DNA from: Candidatus Methylomirabilota bacterium | GTDB taxonomy: Bacteria; Methylomirabilota; Methylomirabilia; Rokubacteriales; CSP1-6 | DNA: 64,000 bases | Direction: 5' to 3' | Assembly (NCBI GenBank): GCA_035315345.1 | Contig: DATFYA010000008.1 | Coordinates: 1-64,000, forward strand | Part shown: positions 34,975 through 47,523 of the stretch, piece after piece | Layout: each line of letters opens with the position of its first letter | Numbering within the stretch: position 1 is the first letter of the stretch | Program-made: the position numbers and the translations under genes | The notes under the pieces: model-generated | The model's database searches: none | What the model saw: the letters and a program-made list of their open reading frames with translations, nothing else | Told to the model about the DNA's origin: nothing

Positions 34975-36474
34975 ATGGCGATTCCGAAGGTGATGGGGAT
35001 CGAGACCGAATACGGAATCACGGTCAAGAACCAGCCCGACTTCAACCCGATTCTCTCCTCGCTGCTGCTGATCAACTCCTACGAGACCTACCGGTCCTCC
35101 CGCATCCGCTGGGACTACGAGGCGGAGAGTCCCCTGCGGGACGCCCGCGGCTTCGAGTACATGGAGGACAAGGAGGTCCCCTCGAAGGAAGAGTCGCGTC
35201 TGATCAATCTCATCCTCTCCAACGGCGCGCGCTTCTACGTGGACCACGCCCATCCCGAGTACTCCTCCCCGGAGACGACCAACCCACGCGACTGCGTGAT
35301 CTGGGACCGGGCGGGCGAGCGCATCCTGAACCTCTCGCGCACCCGGGCCGAGGCGGTGTCGCCCCCCGAGCAGCGCATCCTCATCTACAAGAACAACACC
35401 GACTCGAAGGGCAACTCCTACGGCACCCACGAGAACTACCTCATGGACCGCAAGGTCCCCTTCGCCCGCATCGTCCAGTACCTGCTCCCCTTCTTCGTGA
35501 GCCGGCAGATCTTCACCGGCGCGGGCAAGGTGGGGGCGGAGAACAACACCGAGTTCTGCGAGTTCCAGGTCTCCCAGCGGGCCGACTTCCTGGAGACCGA
35601 GGTGGGGCTGGAGACGATGCACAGCCGGCCCATCATCAACACCCGCGACGAGCCGCACGCCGACCCCGAGAAGTACCGCCGGCTCCACGTCATCGTGGGC
35701 GACGCCAACATGAGTGAGGTCTCCAACTACCTCAAGTGCGGCACCATGGCCATCGTGCTCAGCATGATCGAGGACGACTTCATCGACCGCGACCTGTCGC
35801 TGGACAGCCCGGTGCTCTCGTACCGTCGCGTATCGCGCGACCTCTCGTGTCGCGAGGTCATGCGGATGAAGGACGGCCGCTCTCTCAGCGCGGTGGATCT
35901 GCAGCGCGAGTTCCTGGACCTGGCCCATCGCTACTACCGCGAGCGCGAGCACGAGCCGTGGGTCGACGACGTGATGGCGCGCTGGGGGTCGGTGCTGGAT
36001 CGCCTCGCCGCGGATCCCATGAGCCTGGAACGCGAGCTCGACTGGGTGATCAAGCGGCACATCATCGAGAACTACATGGCCAAGCACGGCTGCGACTGGT
36101 CGGATTCCCGGGTCGCCATGATCGACCTGCAGTACCACGACATCCGGCCGAGCAAGGGCCTCTACTACAAGCTGGAGGAATCGGACGCGGTCGAGCGCCT
36201 CACCACCGAGGACGAGGTGACCAAGGCGATCTACGACCCGCCCAAGGACACCCGGGCCTATTTCCGCGGGATGTGCCTGCAGAAGTATTCCGACGAGGTG
36301 GTCTCCGCTTCGTGGGACTCGGTGATCTTCGATCTGAAGGAAGGCCCGCTCAAGAAGATCTTCATGCTGGAGCCGCTCCGGGGCACCGAGGCGCACGTGC
36401 GGCAGCTCTTCGACGAATCGCCCAGCGCGGGCGACCTGCTCCGCAATCTCGGCAAGCCGAGCGGCGACTTCTAG
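34975..36474 (+). CDS. dop: Deamidase/depupylase Dop-like ligase-fold protein
   Basis: 499 residues from ATG 34975 (AIPKVMGIETEYGITVK); an ATG at 34942 is also in frame. Carboxylate-amine ligase fold shared with PafA. The glutamates of GIETEYG bind magnesium/ATP; the conserved aspartate lies in FYVDHAHPEYSSPETTN near residue 85. Further matches are [40 protein letters not shown] and VIVGDANMSEVSNYL. In actinobacteria Dop deamidates Pup(Gln) and removes Pup from substrates. It precedes prcB by one base; the 34978-35060 part resembles Dop more than PafA (NPILSSLLL). Assigned Dop, not PafA, because a better PafA follows. Confidence 0.9.
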   Translation: MAIPKVMGIETEYGITVKNQPDFNPILSSLLLINSYETYRSSRIRWDYEAESPLRDARGFEYMEDKEVPSKEESRLINLILSNGARFYVDHAHPEYSSPETTNPRDCVIWDRAGERILNLSRTRAEAVSPPEQRILIYKNNTDSKGNSYGTHENYLMDRKVPFARIVQYLLPFFVSRQIFTGAGKVGAENNTEFCEFQVSQRADFLETEVGLETMHSRPIINTRDEPHADPEKYRRLHVIVGDANMSEVSNYLKCGTMAIVLSMIEDDFIDRDLSLDSPVLSYRRVSRDLSCREVMRMKDGRSLSAVDLQREFLDLAHRYYREREHEPWVDDVMARWGSVLDRLAADPMSLERELDWVIKRHIIENYMAKHGCDWSDSRVAMIDLQYHDIRPSKGLYYKLEESDAVERLTTEDEVTKAIYDPPKDTRAYFRGMCLQKYSDEVVSASWDSVIFDLKEGPLKKIFMLEPLRGTEAHVRQLFDESPSAGDLLRNLGKPSGDF

Positions 36475-36475
36475 G

Positions 36476-37297
36476 ATGCTCGAGGAGCGCGGGTCCGGCG
36501 GCGTCTGGAAGGGCGCCTTCTTCGACTATTCGACCTCGAGCTTCGCCGAGATCCTCAATCGCGCGGCCCCTCACCTCCTCCCGGGCCGCTCCGAGTCCGG
36601 CGCGGACGACGCGGGCGCGCCGTCGGTGCCCCACGGCACCACCGTGCTGGCGATCCGGTACCGCGACGGGGTCATCATGGCGGGCGACCGCCAGGCGAGC
36701 GAGGGCTACCAGGTGGCCCATCGCCGCATCGACAAGATCTTCAAGGCCGACGACCTCTCCGGCGTCGGCATCGCGGGGGCGGCGGGCCCGGCCATGGAGA
36801 TGGCCCGGCTCTTCCAGACCGAGCTCGAGCACTACGAGAAGGTCGAGGGCGAGAACCTCTCGCTCGAGGGCAAGGCCAACAAGCTCGGCCAGATGATCCG
36901 CATGAACCTGCCCATGGCCATGCAGGGCCTGGTGGTGGTGCCGATCTTCGCCGGCTTCGACGAGCGCTCCGGGTTGGGCCGCCTCTTCAAGTACGACGTG
37001 ACCGGCGGCCGTTACGAGGAGACCGACTACTTCGCCCAGGGCTCGGGCGGCAAGGACGCGCGCGACTCGCTCAAGAAGCGCTTCAAGCGCGACATGAGCC
37101 GCGACGAGGCCCTACGGGTGGCGATCGAGGCCCTCATCGACGCGGCCGACGAGGATCTCGGCACCGGCGGGCCCGATCTGCAGCGGGGCATCGTGCCCTC
37201 GGTGAAGACGATCACCCGCTCCGGCTTCGCGGACGTCGCCGACGACGAGATCCGGCGTCACTGCGAAGCGATCCTCAACGACCGCAACCGCCTCTAG
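36476..37297 (+). CDS. prcB: 20S proteasome beta subunit
   Basis: 273 residues. A 54-residue propeptide ends in VPHG and is followed by the catalytic N-terminal threonine in TTVLAIRYRDGVIMAGDRQ (Thr55), with the active-site aspartate and lysine in the usual places (DGVIMAGDRQ, RIDKIFKADD). GIAGAAGPAMEMARLFQTEL corresponds to the central helix. The gene starts one base after dop; in Mycobacterium the pup gene lies at this position, but there is no room for it here. Confidence 0.96.
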   Translation: MLEERGSGGVWKGAFFDYSTSSFAEILNRAAPHLLPGRSESGADDAGAPSVPHGTTVLAIRYRDGVIMAGDRQASEGYQVAHRRIDKIFKADDLSGVGIAGAAGPAMEMARLFQTELEHYEKVEGENLSLEGKANKLGQMIRMNLPMAMQGLVVVPIFAGFDERSGLGRLFKYDVTGGRYEETDYFAQGSGGKDARDSLKKRFKRDMSRDEALRVAIEALIDAADEDLGTGGPDLQRGIVPSVKTITRSGFADVADDEIRRHCEAILNDRNRL

Positions 37298-37313
37298 CCC
37301 GCGAGCGCGCCCC

Positions 37314-38006
37314 ATGCCGCTGCCCTACTACGTCTCCCCCGAGCAGATGATGAAGGACAAGGCGGAGTATGCCCGCAAGGGCATCTCCCGCGGCCGGGCC
37401 ATCGTCGCCATCGAGTACCGCGACGGGGTGCTGCTGGTGGCCGAGAACCCCTCGACCCTCCTCCACAAGATCTCGGAGATCTACGACCGCATCGCCTTCG
37501 CGGGAGTGGGCAAGTACAACGAGTTCGAGAACCTCCGGGTGGCCGGGGTGCGCCACGCCGACATCAAGGGCTATTCGTACAGCCGGGGCGACGTCAGCGC
37601 CAAGTCGCTGGCCAACGCCTACTCGCAGGCCCTCGGCAATATCTTCACCCAGGACATCAAGCCGTTCGAGGTCGAGGTGCTGGTGGTGGAGGTCGGCGAC
37701 AACAACGGCACCAAGAACGAGATCTACCACATCCTCTACGACGGCACGATCGAGGACGAGAAGAACTACGCGGCGATGGGCGGGCAGTCCGAGGAGATCC
37801 GCCGCTATCTGAAGGACAACTTCCAGGACAGCCTGGATCTCTCCCAGGCCCTGCGGCTCGGCGTGCGCGCCCTGATGGTGACCCAGAACAAGACCCTCAC
37901 CGAGCGCGACCTCGAGGTCGCGGTGCTCGATCGCACCAAGGAGCGCCGCAAGTTCCGGCGCATCCCGGCCGAGGTCCTGCACCAGCTCCTCAGCGAAACC
38001 AGCTAG
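37314..38006 (+). CDS. prcA: 20S proteasome alpha subunit
   Basis: 230 residues. Begins [20 protein letters not shown] and [20 protein letters not shown], typical of bacterial PrcA, with the gate-forming N-terminus before the first strand. No catalytic threonine, as expected. The alpha ring binds the GQYL tail of the ATPase. It follows prcB by 16 bases and is probably co-translated with it. Confidence 0.95.
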   Translation: MPLPYYVSPEQMMKDKAEYARKGISRGRAIVAIEYRDGVLLVAENPSTLLHKISEIYDRIAFAGVGKYNEFENLRVAGVRHADIKGYSYSRGDVSAKSLANAYSQALGNIFTQDIKPFEVEVLVVEVGDNNGTKNEIYHILYDGTIEDEKNYAAMGGQSEEIRRYLKDNFQDSLDLSQALRLGVRALMVTQNKTLTERDLEVAVLDRTKERRKFRRIPAEVLHQLLSETS

Positions 38007-38050
38007 CCTCGACCGGCCGGGCCGTCGAGGTCCCCTCCCAGGGGTTTCTT
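38007..38050 (+). terminator. Possible attenuator between prcA and pafA
   Basis: Two adjacent hairpins: CCTCGAC and GTCGAGG (38007-38030), then CCCCT and AGGGG (38032-38044) followed by TTTCTT. The second is short but has a T-run. An 80-base gap to pafA also contains a weak TTGCCC/TACCCT pair ending close to the ATG. Confidence 0.4.
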
Positions 38051-38086
38051 GCCCCGCGGCTCCTCCCCTGCTACCCTGAGGGCCAC

Positions 38087-39442
38087 ATGAAGCGCCGGAT
38101 CTTCGGGCTCGAGAACGAATACGGCCTCACCTGCACCCTGAACGGCCAGCGTCGTCTGTCTCCCGACAACGTGGCGCGGTACCTCTTCGAGAAGGTGATC
38201 CCGGGGGCCCGGAACGCCAACGTCTTCCTGGAGAACGGCGCCCGGCTCTACCTGGACACCGGCTTCCATCCCGAGTACGCCACCCCCGAGTGTGACGACA
38301 TCGCGGATCTCGTCATCCACGACAAGGCGGGCGAGCGGATCGTGGAGGACCTGCTGCACCAGGCCGAGAAGCGGCTGCGCGAGGACGGCATCTCCGGTCA
38401 CATCCTGCTCTTCAAGAACAACACCGACTCCGCGGGCAACTCGTACGGCTGCCACGAGAACTACCTGGTCAGCCGCGACGTCTCGTTCCAGCGCCTGGCC
38501 GAAGGCCTGATCCCGTTCTTCGTGACCCGGCAGATCTTCGCGGGCGCCGGCAAGGTACTGCAGACTCCGCGCGGCTTCCACTACTGCCTCTCGCAGCGGG
38601 CCCAGCACATCTGCCAGGAGATCTCGGGCGCCACCACCTCGTCCCGCTCGATCATCAACACCCGCGACGAGCCGCACGCCGACGCCGAGAAGTATCGCCG
38701 CCTGCACGTGATCGTGGGCGACTCCAACATGTCCGAGGTCGCGACCTACCTGAAAGTGGGGACCACCGCGCTCATCCTGGACATGATCGAGGATGGCCAC
38801 TTCGACCGGGACTACAGCCTGCAGTCCCCGGTGCAGGCCATCCGGGACATCAGTCACGATCCGACGCTGCGCGAGACGATCCGGCTGAAGGACGGCCGGG
38901 CCATCACCCCGCTGCAGCTGCAGATGGAGTACCTCGAGCACGCGACCCGCTACGTGGCCGCCATCGACGCCGATCCGATCACCCGCGACGTGCTCGCCCG
39001 CTGGACCTACGTGATCGAGCAGCTCGCCGACGATCCCATGCAGCTGAACCGGGAAGTCGACTGGGTGATCAAGCAGCAGCTGATCCAGGCCTACATGGAG
39101 AAGAACCGTCTGTCCTGGCGGGACCCCAAGGTCTCGCTCATGGACCTTCAGTACCACGACATCCGGCCCGACAAGGGGCTGTACTTCAGTCTGGTGCGTC
39201 GCGACCTGGTGGACCGCATCACCGACGATGAATCCATCGAGCGCGCCAAGCATGTGCCCCCGCAGACCACGCGGGCCCGGCTGCGGGGCGAATTCATCCG
39301 TCAGGCCAACCTCAAGGGCAAGGACTACCGAGTGGACTGGGTCTATCTCAAGCTCAACGATCCGGAGCGCGAGACGATTCTCTGCAAGGACCCATTCCAG
39401 AGCCACGACGAGCGCGTCGAGCGACTGATCCGCTCGTTCTAG
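38087..39442 (+). CDS. pafA: Pup-protein ligase PafA-like
   Basis: 451 residues. Starts [26 protein letters not shown] is the metal-binding motif, and the catalytic aspartate lies in [19 protein letters not shown] near residue 58. [40 protein letters not shown] and [20 protein letters not shown] continue the fold. PafA forms the isopeptide bond between the C-terminal glutamate of Pup and a substrate lysine. It shares about the same core as the dop product, but its ENEYGLTC start and [11 protein letters not shown] are PafA-like. The modifier it should attach is not encoded nearby. Confidence 0.93.
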   Translation: MKRRIFGLENEYGLTCTLNGQRRLSPDNVARYLFEKVIPGARNANVFLENGARLYLDTGFHPEYATPECDDIADLVIHDKAGERIVEDLLHQAEKRLREDGISGHILLFKNNTDSAGNSYGCHENYLVSRDVSFQRLAEGLIPFFVTRQIFAGAGKVLQTPRGFHYCLSQRAQHICQEISGATTSSRSIINTRDEPHADAEKYRRLHVIVGDSNMSEVATYLKVGTTALILDMIEDGHFDRDYSLQSPVQAIRDISHDPTLRETIRLKDGRAITPLQLQMEYLEHATRYVAAIDADPITRDVLARWTYVIEQLADDPMQLNREVDWVIKQQLIQAYMEKNRLSWRDPKVSLMDLQYHDIRPDKGLYFSLVRRDLVDRITDDESIERAKHVPPQTTRARLRGEFIRQANLKGKDYRVDWVYLKLNDPERETILCKDPFQSHDERVERLIRSF

Positions 39443-39490
39443 ACACCCCGCTCGCGCGGTTCCCGGCGGGCGGCGCAGGACCGACCGACC

Positions 39491-41683
39491 ATGCCACACA
39501 CTCCGCTCCGCCCGGATGCGATCAATTCCATCGTCGCCGGTCAGCACGGCGACCCCTTCGCGGTGCTCGGCCCCCACGCCGCCCGCGACGGAACGCTCAG
39601 CGTGCGCGTCCTTCGGCCCGGCGCCCGCTCCGTCGCGGTGGTGCTCCCCGACGGCTCCTCGACCGCGCTGCGCTCGCGCAATCCGGTCGGGTTCTGGGAG
39701 GGAGAAATCCGCGGCAGCCTGCCGGTGGCGTATCGGCTGCGTGTCGTGGACGAGCAAGGACAGGCCGCCGAGGTCGAGGACCCCTACCGCTTCGGGCCGA
39801 CGCTCACCTCGTACGACCTGCACCTGCTCGGCGAGGGCACCCACTACCGGCTCTTCGAGCGGCTCGGCGCCCATCCCATCCGCCACGAGGGCGTCGACGG
39901 TGTGCGGTTCGCGGTGTGGGCGCCCAACGCGCGGCGGGTGAGCGTGGTGGGCGACTGGAACGGCTGGGACGGACGGCGCCAGCCGATGCGCCTGCACCCG
40001 GGCCACGGCATCTGGGAGATCTTCGTGCCCGGGGTCGCGGTGGGCGCCCGCTACAAGTACGAGATCCTCGGCCGCGACGGCGCGCTCCTCGCCCTGAAGA
40101 CGGATCCGCTCGCGTTTGGCTTCGAGGCCGAGGAGCCGCGCACCGCTTCCGCGGTGACCGACCTGAGCGGCTTCGCCTGGGGCGACGCGGAGTGGATGGA
40201 CGAGCGCAAGCATCGCAACGCCCTGACGCGGCCCATGGCGATCTACGAGGTGCACCTCGGCTCGTGGCGGCGCCCGGATGGTCGCATCCCGGGCTACCGC
40301 GAGCTCGCCGAGCGGCTCGCCGACTACGCGAGCGAGATGGGCTTCACCCACGTGGAGCTGCTCCCGATCACCGAGCATCCGTACTACCCTTCGTGGGGCT
40401 ATCAGACCCTCGGCTACTACGCGCCCACCCGCCGCTACGGCACCCCCGCCGACTTCATGGCCTTCGTGGACATCCTGCACCGCCGCGGCATCGGCGTGAT
40501 CATGGACTGGGTGCCCGCCCACTTCCCGAAGGACGCGCACGGCCTCTCCTACTTCGACGGCACCCACCTCTACGAGCACGACGATCCGCACCTGCGCGAT
40601 CACCCCGACTGGGGCACCCGCGTGTTCAACTTCGGCCGCCGCGAGGTGGCCAACTTCCTCATCGCCAACGCGGTGTTCTGGCTGGAGCGGTACCACATCG
40701 ACGGGCTGCGGGTGGACGCGGTCGCCTCCATGATCTACCGCGACTACTCTCGGAAAGCCGGCGAGTGGGTGCCCAACGAGTACGGCGGACGGGAGAATCT
40801 GGAGGCGCTCGCGTTCCTGAAGCGGATGAACGAGGTCGTCTACGGCGGCGAGCCCGGCGCGACCACCATCGCCGAGGAGTCCACCGCGTGGCCGCAGGTC
40901 TCCCGGCCGGTGTACCTGGGCGGCCTCGGCTTCGGGTTCAAGTGGAACATGGGGTGGATGCACGACATCCTCGAGTTCATGCAGCACGAGCCGGTGCACC
41001 GGAAGTACCACCACAACCAGCTCACCTTCGGCCTGCTCTACGCCTGGAGCGAGAACTTCGTGCTCCCGCTGTCCCACGACGAGGTGGTCTACGGCAAGCG
41101 CTCCCTCGCCCGCAAGATGCCGGGCGACGACTGGCAGCGGTTCGCCAACCTGCGCCTGCTCTACGCGTTCATGTGGGCCTATCCGGGCAAGAAGCTGCTG
41201 TTCATGGGCGGCGAGTTCGGCCAGTCCGACGAATGGAATCACGACCGGGCGCTCGACTGGGGGCTGCTCGACATGGGACCCTTCCATCGCGGCGTCCAGC
41301 GCATGGTGAAGGACCTGAACCGCATCTACCGGAGCGATCCGTCGCTGCACGAGGTCGACTTCGAGCCGGCCGGCTTCCAGTGGATGGACTGCAGCGACTG
41401 GGAGCAGAGCGTGGTCACCTTCTGCCGCTTCGCCCGCAACCAGACGACCCTGCTCCTGTGCGCGTGCAACTTCACCCCGCTCACGCGGCAGGGCTACCGG
41501 GTCGGGGTCCCGCGGCCCGGTTACTACCGCGAGATCCTCAACACCGACGCGGCGCTGTACGGGGGCAGCGACGTGGGCAACTCGGGCGGGGTGCCGAGCG
41601 AGCCGACGCCGTGGCACGGCCAGCCGCACTCGGTGGTGCTGACCCTGCCGCCGCTGGCCGCGGTCTGGCTCGTTCCCGCGTGA
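39491..41683 (+). CDS. glgB: 1,4-alpha-glucan branching enzyme
   Basis: 730 residues. N-terminal beta-sandwich domains ([20 protein letters not shown], then [20 protein letters not shown]) precede a GH13 barrel. Catalytic nucleophile in [17 protein letters not shown] near residue 405, acid/base glutamate in [16 protein letters not shown] near 460, transition-state aspartate in [19 protein letters not shown] near 525. Introduces alpha-1,6 branches in glycogen. It starts 48 bases after pafA in the same direction. Confidence 0.97.
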   Translation: MPHTPLRPDAINSIVAGQHGDPFAVLGPHAARDGTLSVRVLRPGARSVAVVLPDGSSTALRSRNPVGFWEGEIRGSLPVAYRLRVVDEQGQAAEVEDPYRFGPTLTSYDLHLLGEGTHYRLFERLGAHPIRHEGVDGVRFAVWAPNARRVSVVGDWNGWDGRRQPMRLHPGHGIWEIFVPGVAVGARYKYEILGRDGALLALKTDPLAFGFEAEEPRTASAVTDLSGFAWGDAEWMDERKHRNALTRPMAIYEVHLGSWRRPDGRIPGYRELAERLADYASEMGFTHVELLPITEHPYYPSWGYQTLGYYAPTRRYGTPADFMAFVDILHRRGIGVIMDWVPAHFPKDAHGLSYFDGTHLYEHDDPHLRDHPDWGTRVFNFGRREVANFLIANAVFWLERYHIDGLRVDAVASMIYRDYSRKAGEWVPNEYGGRENLEALAFLKRMNEVVYGGEPGATTIAEESTAWPQVSRPVYLGGLGFGFKWNMGWMHDILEFMQHEPVHRKYHHNQLTFGLLYAWSENFVLPLSHDEVVYGKRSLARKMPGDDWQRFANLRLLYAFMWAYPGKKLLFMGGEFGQSDEWNHDRALDWGLLDMGPFHRGVQRMVKDLNRIYRSDPSLHEVDFEPAGFQWMDCSDWEQSVVTFCRFARNQTTLLLCACNFTPLTRQGYRVGVPRPGYYREILNTDAALYGGSDVGNSGGVPSEPTPWHGQPHSVVLTLPPLAAVWLVPA

Positions 41684-41696
41684 CCGCGGCGCGCAC

Positions 41697-43862
<2,166 letters not shown>

Positions 43863-43865
43863 TCG

Positions 43866-45128
43866 ATGCACGACTCGCCCGAGTTCGATTCCGAGCTGCA
43901 CCGCACCGCCCTGGCCCAGCTCGACCAGGTCGCGACCCGCCTCGATCTCGATCACGACATCCACGAGCGGCTGCGATTCCCCCGCCGGGCCCTGGTGGTC
44001 TCGGTGCCCATCCGCATGGACAGCGGGCAGACCGAGGTCTTCATCGGCTACCGCGTCCATCACAACACCGCGCTCGGCCCGACCAAGGGCGGCCTCCGCT
44101 ACGACCTGGGCGTGAACCTCGGCGAGGTGACCGCGCTGGCGATGCTGATGAGCTGGAAGTGCGCGCTGATGGGGCTGCCCTACGGCGGGGCCAAGGGCGG
44201 CATCCGATGCAATCCGCGGGAGATGTCGGCCCGGGAGCGCGAGCACCTCACCCGTCGCTACACCACCGAGATCATCCTCATGATCGGGCCCGACATCGAC
44301 ATCCCGGCGCCCGATCTGGGCACCGACGAGCAGACCATGGCCTGGATGATGGACACCTACTCGATGACCCAGGGCAAGAGCGTGCCCGGGGTGGTCACCG
44401 GGAAGCCGCTCATCGTCGGCGGCTCGGCGGGCCGCCGCGAGGCCACCGGGCGCGGCATCGTGTTCGTGCTGTACCAGGCGGCCAAGGCGCTGGGCCAGGA
44501 GCTGCGCGGCAAGAAGATCGTGCTCCAGGGCTTCGGCAACGTGGGCGGCACCGCGTCGCGCCTGCTGTGGAACGACGGCTGCACCATCGCGGGCATCAGC
44601 GACGTCGAGGGCGGGGTGTGGAACCCCGACGGCATCGACGTCCGGCAGCTGCAGACCCACGTGGCCGCGACCGGCAGCGTGGCCGGCTTCCCGGGCGGGG
44701 AGCCGATCAGCAACGAGGCGATCCTCGAGCAGCCCTGCGACGTCCTGATCCCGGCCGCGGTCGACTCGGTGATCCACGCGCGCAACGCCGATCGCGTCAA
44801 GGCCCTCATCGTCGCGGAGGCGGCCAACGGTCCCACCACCCCCGAGGCGGACGTGATCCTGCGCGATCGCGGAGTCACCGTGATCCCGGACATCCTCTGC
44901 AACGCGGGCGGCGTGGTCGTCTCCTACTTCGAGTGGGTCCAGGGCCTGCAGTACTACTTCTGGAAGGAGAGCGAGATCATCTCGCGGCTGCAGGAGATCA
45001 TGGCCCGGTCGTTCAATCGCGTCTGGCAGACCTCCCAGAAGAACGGGGTGGATCTCCGGACCGGCGCCCTGATGGAAGGCGTCAGCCGGGTCGCCGACGC
45101 CCACGTGGCGCGCGGGCTGTACCCGTAG
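43866..45128 (+). CDS. gdhA: Glu/Leu/Phe/Val dehydrogenase (glutamate dehydrogenase type)
   Basis: 420 residues. N-terminal dimerisation domain with VHHNTALGPTKGGLRYDLGV, the catalytic lysine in CALMGLPYGGAKGGIRCNPR near residue 118, Rossmann domain with KIVLQGFGNVGGTASRLLWN near 225 and IPDILCNAGGVVVSYFEWVQ near 345. Length and motifs fit hexameric NAD-type glutamate dehydrogenase; leucine or valine as substrates cannot be excluded. It begins 3 bases after glgX and its 3' end overlaps the convergent lgt by 47 bases. Confidence 0.95.
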   Translation: MHDSPEFDSELHRTALAQLDQVATRLDLDHDIHERLRFPRRALVVSVPIRMDSGQTEVFIGYRVHHNTALGPTKGGLRYDLGVNLGEVTALAMLMSWKCALMGLPYGGAKGGIRCNPREMSAREREHLTRRYTTEIILMIGPDIDIPAPDLGTDEQTMAWMMDTYSMTQGKSVPGVVTGKPLIVGGSAGRREATGRGIVFVLYQAAKALGQELRGKKIVLQGFGNVGGTASRLLWNDGCTIAGISDVEGGVWNPDGIDVRQLQTHVAATGSVAGFPGGEPISNEAILEQPCDVLIPAAVDSVIHARNADRVKALIVAEAANGPTTPEADVILRDRGVTVIPDILCNAGGVVVSYFEWVQGLQYYFWKESEIISRLQEIMARSFNRVWQTSQKNGVDLRTGALMEGVSRVADAHVARGLYP

Positions 45129-45945
45129 CCCCGCCGGGCCGCGTCGATTCTCCCGGCTCGACGGGCGGCCGCCTGAGCACCCACAAGAGGCCGGCCAACG
45201 CGACCAGCACGCCGGCCACGCTGGCCAGCTGAGGCACCCGCAGCGAGCCGAGCCAGAAGCTGTCCAGCCGCAGCGACTCGATGAAGAAGCGGCCCACCGA
45301 GTAGAGCCCGATGTAGGAGAAGAAGATCGCGCCAGGATGGCGGCGCACCCGCGGACGCACCCACCACACGAGCATCACGAAGACCAGCAGGTCCCACAGC
45401 GACTCGTAGAGGAACGTGGGGTGGAAGAAGTCGTCGTTGCGGAACTCGGGCGGCCGGTGGGCCGGCGAGATGTAGAGCTTCCAGGGCAGATCGGTCGGAC
45501 GGCCGAATGCCTCCTCGTTGAAGAAGTTGCCCCAGCGCCCGATGGCCTGTCCGAGCACCATGCTGGGGGCGATCACGTCGAGGCATCGGAGGATCGGCAG
45601 GCGCAGCCGCCACGCCAGGAGCACCCCGACCAGCGGGCCCACGATGAGACCGCCGTGCATGGCGAGGCCGCCCTCCCACACCGCGATGATCTTGCCGGGA
45701 TAGCGCCCGTAGTAGTCCCAGTTGAACGCGACTTCGTAGAGGCGGGCGCCGACCAGCCCCGCCACCACCGCCCACTGGGCGGCCCGCAGGAGATCGTCCG
45801 CGGGCAGGTTCTCCTCGACGGCGCGACGGTGGGCCAGCCAGAAGCCGACGAGGATCGCGGTGGCCATGAGGATGCCGTACCACCGGACGGTGATCGGTCC
45901 GGCCGCGAACGCGATGGCTCCCGGCGACGCGAACACGATCAGCAC
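45082..45945 (-). CDS. lgt: Prolipoprotein diacylglyceryl transferase
   Basis: 287 residues, seven membrane helices. Conserved residues appear in LVGARLYEVAFNWDYYGRYP, IIAVWEGGLAMHGGLIVGPL and the family signature GQAIGRWGNFFNEEAFGRPT near residue 145. Transfers a diacylglyceryl group from phosphatidylglycerol to the lipobox cysteine of lipoproteins at the inner membrane. The C-terminal tail is arginine- and proline-rich (TARAPRGRRRPG) and overlaps the end of the glutamate dehydrogenase gene on the other strand. Confidence 0.96.
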   Translation of the reverse strand: MLIVFASPGAIAFAAGPITVRWYGILMATAILVGFWLAHRRAVEENLPADDLLRAAQWAVVAGLVGARLYEVAFNWDYYGRYPGKIIAVWEGGLAMHGGLIVGPLVGVLLAWRLRLPILRCLDVIAPSMVLGQAIGRWGNFFNEEAFGRPTDLPWKLYISPAHRPPEFRNDDFFHPTFLYESLWDLLVFVMLVWWVRPRVRRHPGAIFFSYIGLYSVGRFFIESLRLDSFWLGSLRVPQLASVAGVLVALAGLLWVLRRPPVEPGESTRPGGATGTARAPRGRRRPG

Positions 45946-46027
45946 GATATCACGACGATTTGACGCTCCGAAGGATCGCCACTACACTCGGCGCAGCCAC
46001 GCCACCCTGCACCTCGAGGAGAGCATC

Positions 46028-46690
46028 ATGCTTCCGGGCAGCACGGGACGGGCGGGACCAACGGGCCTGTATCGCCTGGCCGCCGCGCTCACCGCGGTGA
46101 TCGTCGGCGTGATGGCGATCGTGACCGCGGTGAACGTCCCCCTGGCCGACCGCCTGGTCGTCGAGAACGGCGTGGCCGAGTGGCTGCAGGTCATCTGCCT
46201 GGCCGGGGCCGGCGTGATCTGCCTGCGGCTCGCGGCGCTCGAGCGCGCGAGCGGAGGCACCGGCGCTCCCGACGTGCTCCTCGCCGCCGGCTTCGCGTTC
46301 CTGGTGGTGAGCGAGATGGAGCTGCCGACGCTCCTCGCCGGCCGGATCACGATCGATCGGCTCGTGCGCGACGTGAGCGCGGGCCACCGGCGCCAGATCC
46401 TCTTCGTCGTCGTGGTGGGCGGGCTCGCGCTCGCCGCCACCGTCTACGCGCTCCGGCATCTGCCCGAGCTGCTCGCGTGGGCCCGGTCGGCCCTGCGCAC
46501 CGACTGGGGCCGGCTCTTCTTCGTGGCCGTCGCGATCCTGGCCGTCACCGAGCTCTTCGAGCGACGAATGAACCGGATGATGGCCTCGATGGGCCTGCCG
46601 CGCCCCTTGCTGGAGGAGACGCTCGAGCTGGTCGCCTCCCTCTATTGCCTGATCGCCCTGCGCCAGCGGATCGTCGGGCGCTACCGGTAG
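46028..46690 (+). CDS. Hypothetical multi-spanning membrane protein
   Basis: 220 residues with about five predicted hydrophobic segments, including LAAALTAVIVGVMAIVTAV, WLQVICLAGAGVICLRLAAL, ILFVVVVGGLALAATVYAL and LFFVAVAILAVTELFERR. No charged or catalytic motif that I can assign. ATG 46028 follows a GAGGAGAG ribosome site. The end overlaps the convergent ModA-like gene by 10 bases. Function unknown. Confidence 0.7.
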   Translation: MLPGSTGRAGPTGLYRLAAALTAVIVGVMAIVTAVNVPLADRLVVENGVAEWLQVICLAGAGVICLRLAALERASGGTGAPDVLLAAGFAFLVVSEMELPTLLAGRITIDRLVRDVSAGHRRQILFVVVVGGLALAATVYALRHLPELLAWARSALRTDWGRLFFVAVAILAVTELFERRMNRMMASMGLPRPLLEETLELVASLYCLIALRQRIVGRYR

Positions 46691-47448
46691 TCGAGCCCGG
46701 CCGCCGCGAGCTTCGGCTTGAAGGCCGGACGCGTCAGGAACGCGACGAAGGCCCGGGCCGCCCCCGGCGACGGGCTGCGGGCGGCCAGGCCCGCCGAGTA
46801 GACCGTGACCTTCTGGAAGTCCGGCGGCAGCGGGCCGACCAGCGTCACGCCCTTCACCGGGACGATCTCGCTGATCTGGTGCACCACCAGCTCCGCCTCG
46901 CCGCTCGCGACCTTCTCGGCGGGATAGCCGCCGGACACGAGCTGGGTCTTGCTCCGGACCGCGTCCGCGATGCCCAGACGCTCGAGCACGCTCTTGAAGT
47001 GCACGCCGCTGGTCGCACCCTGCGCCGGATCCACGTACACGAGCGACTTCGCCTTCAGCAGCGTCGTCTTGAACGCCTCGCTGGTGGTGATGTCCGGCTT
47101 CGGCGCGCCCTCGCGCACCCCCACCCCCATGCCGGTGCGCGCGAGATCCGCGCGGCTCCCGGAGGCCAGCGCGCCCTGCCTGATCATGTCGTCGATGCCC
47201 GCGTCGGTCAGGATCACCACGTCCACCGGCTCGCCGCTCAGGAGCTTCTGCCGCGTCTGGCCGGCGGTGCCGAACGAGAACGTCACGGTGGTGCCGGTCT
47301 CCTGCCGGAACTGCTCGGCGAGGTCGGTCACGATCGCACGCACCGCCCCCGCGCTGAACACCTTCACGTCGTCGGCCTGGGCCGGACGGACCGCGAGCGC
47401 GCCCAGCCCCATCCATATCGCCACCACCGCGGCCAGGATGATCTTCAT
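46681..47448 (-). CDS. Molybdate-type substrate-binding protein (ModA-like)
   Basis: 255 residues with a signal peptide (ILAAVVAIWMGLGALAV, cleaved near AQA). The mature part has VFSAGAVRAIVTDLAEQFRQ, TFSFGTAGQTRQKLLSGEPV, DPAQGATSGVHFKSVLERLG and VVHQISEIVPVKGVTLVG, characteristic of the periplasmic binding proteins related to ModA. It is not certain that it binds molybdate; many relatives bind other anions. No ModB or ModC is adjacent. It lies 75 bases after the molybdenum hydroxylase gene on the same strand. Confidence 0.85.
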   Translation of the reverse strand: MKIILAAVVAIWMGLGALAVRPAQADDVKVFSAGAVRAIVTDLAEQFRQETGTTVTFSFGTAGQTRQKLLSGEPVDVVILTDAGIDDMIRQGALASGSRADLARTGMGVGVREGAPKPDITTSEAFKTTLLKAKSLVYVDPAQGATSGVHFKSVLERLGIADAVRSKTQLVSGGYPAEKVASGEAELVVHQISEIVPVKGVTLVGPLPPDFQKVTVYSAGLAARSPSPGAARAFVAFLTRPAFKPKLAAAGLDYR

Positions 47449-47523
47449 GATCGTCCTTTCTCGGATGCCGGGACGAGCCCGGCCTCCGGCTTGAGATCGT
47501 AGCTCTGACGCCGGCGACCCGCG

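Noticed and set aside
33035-34975. Minus-strand frame of 646 codons opposite mpa
   Set aside because: Shadow of the AAA ATPase; the plus-strand gene is certain.
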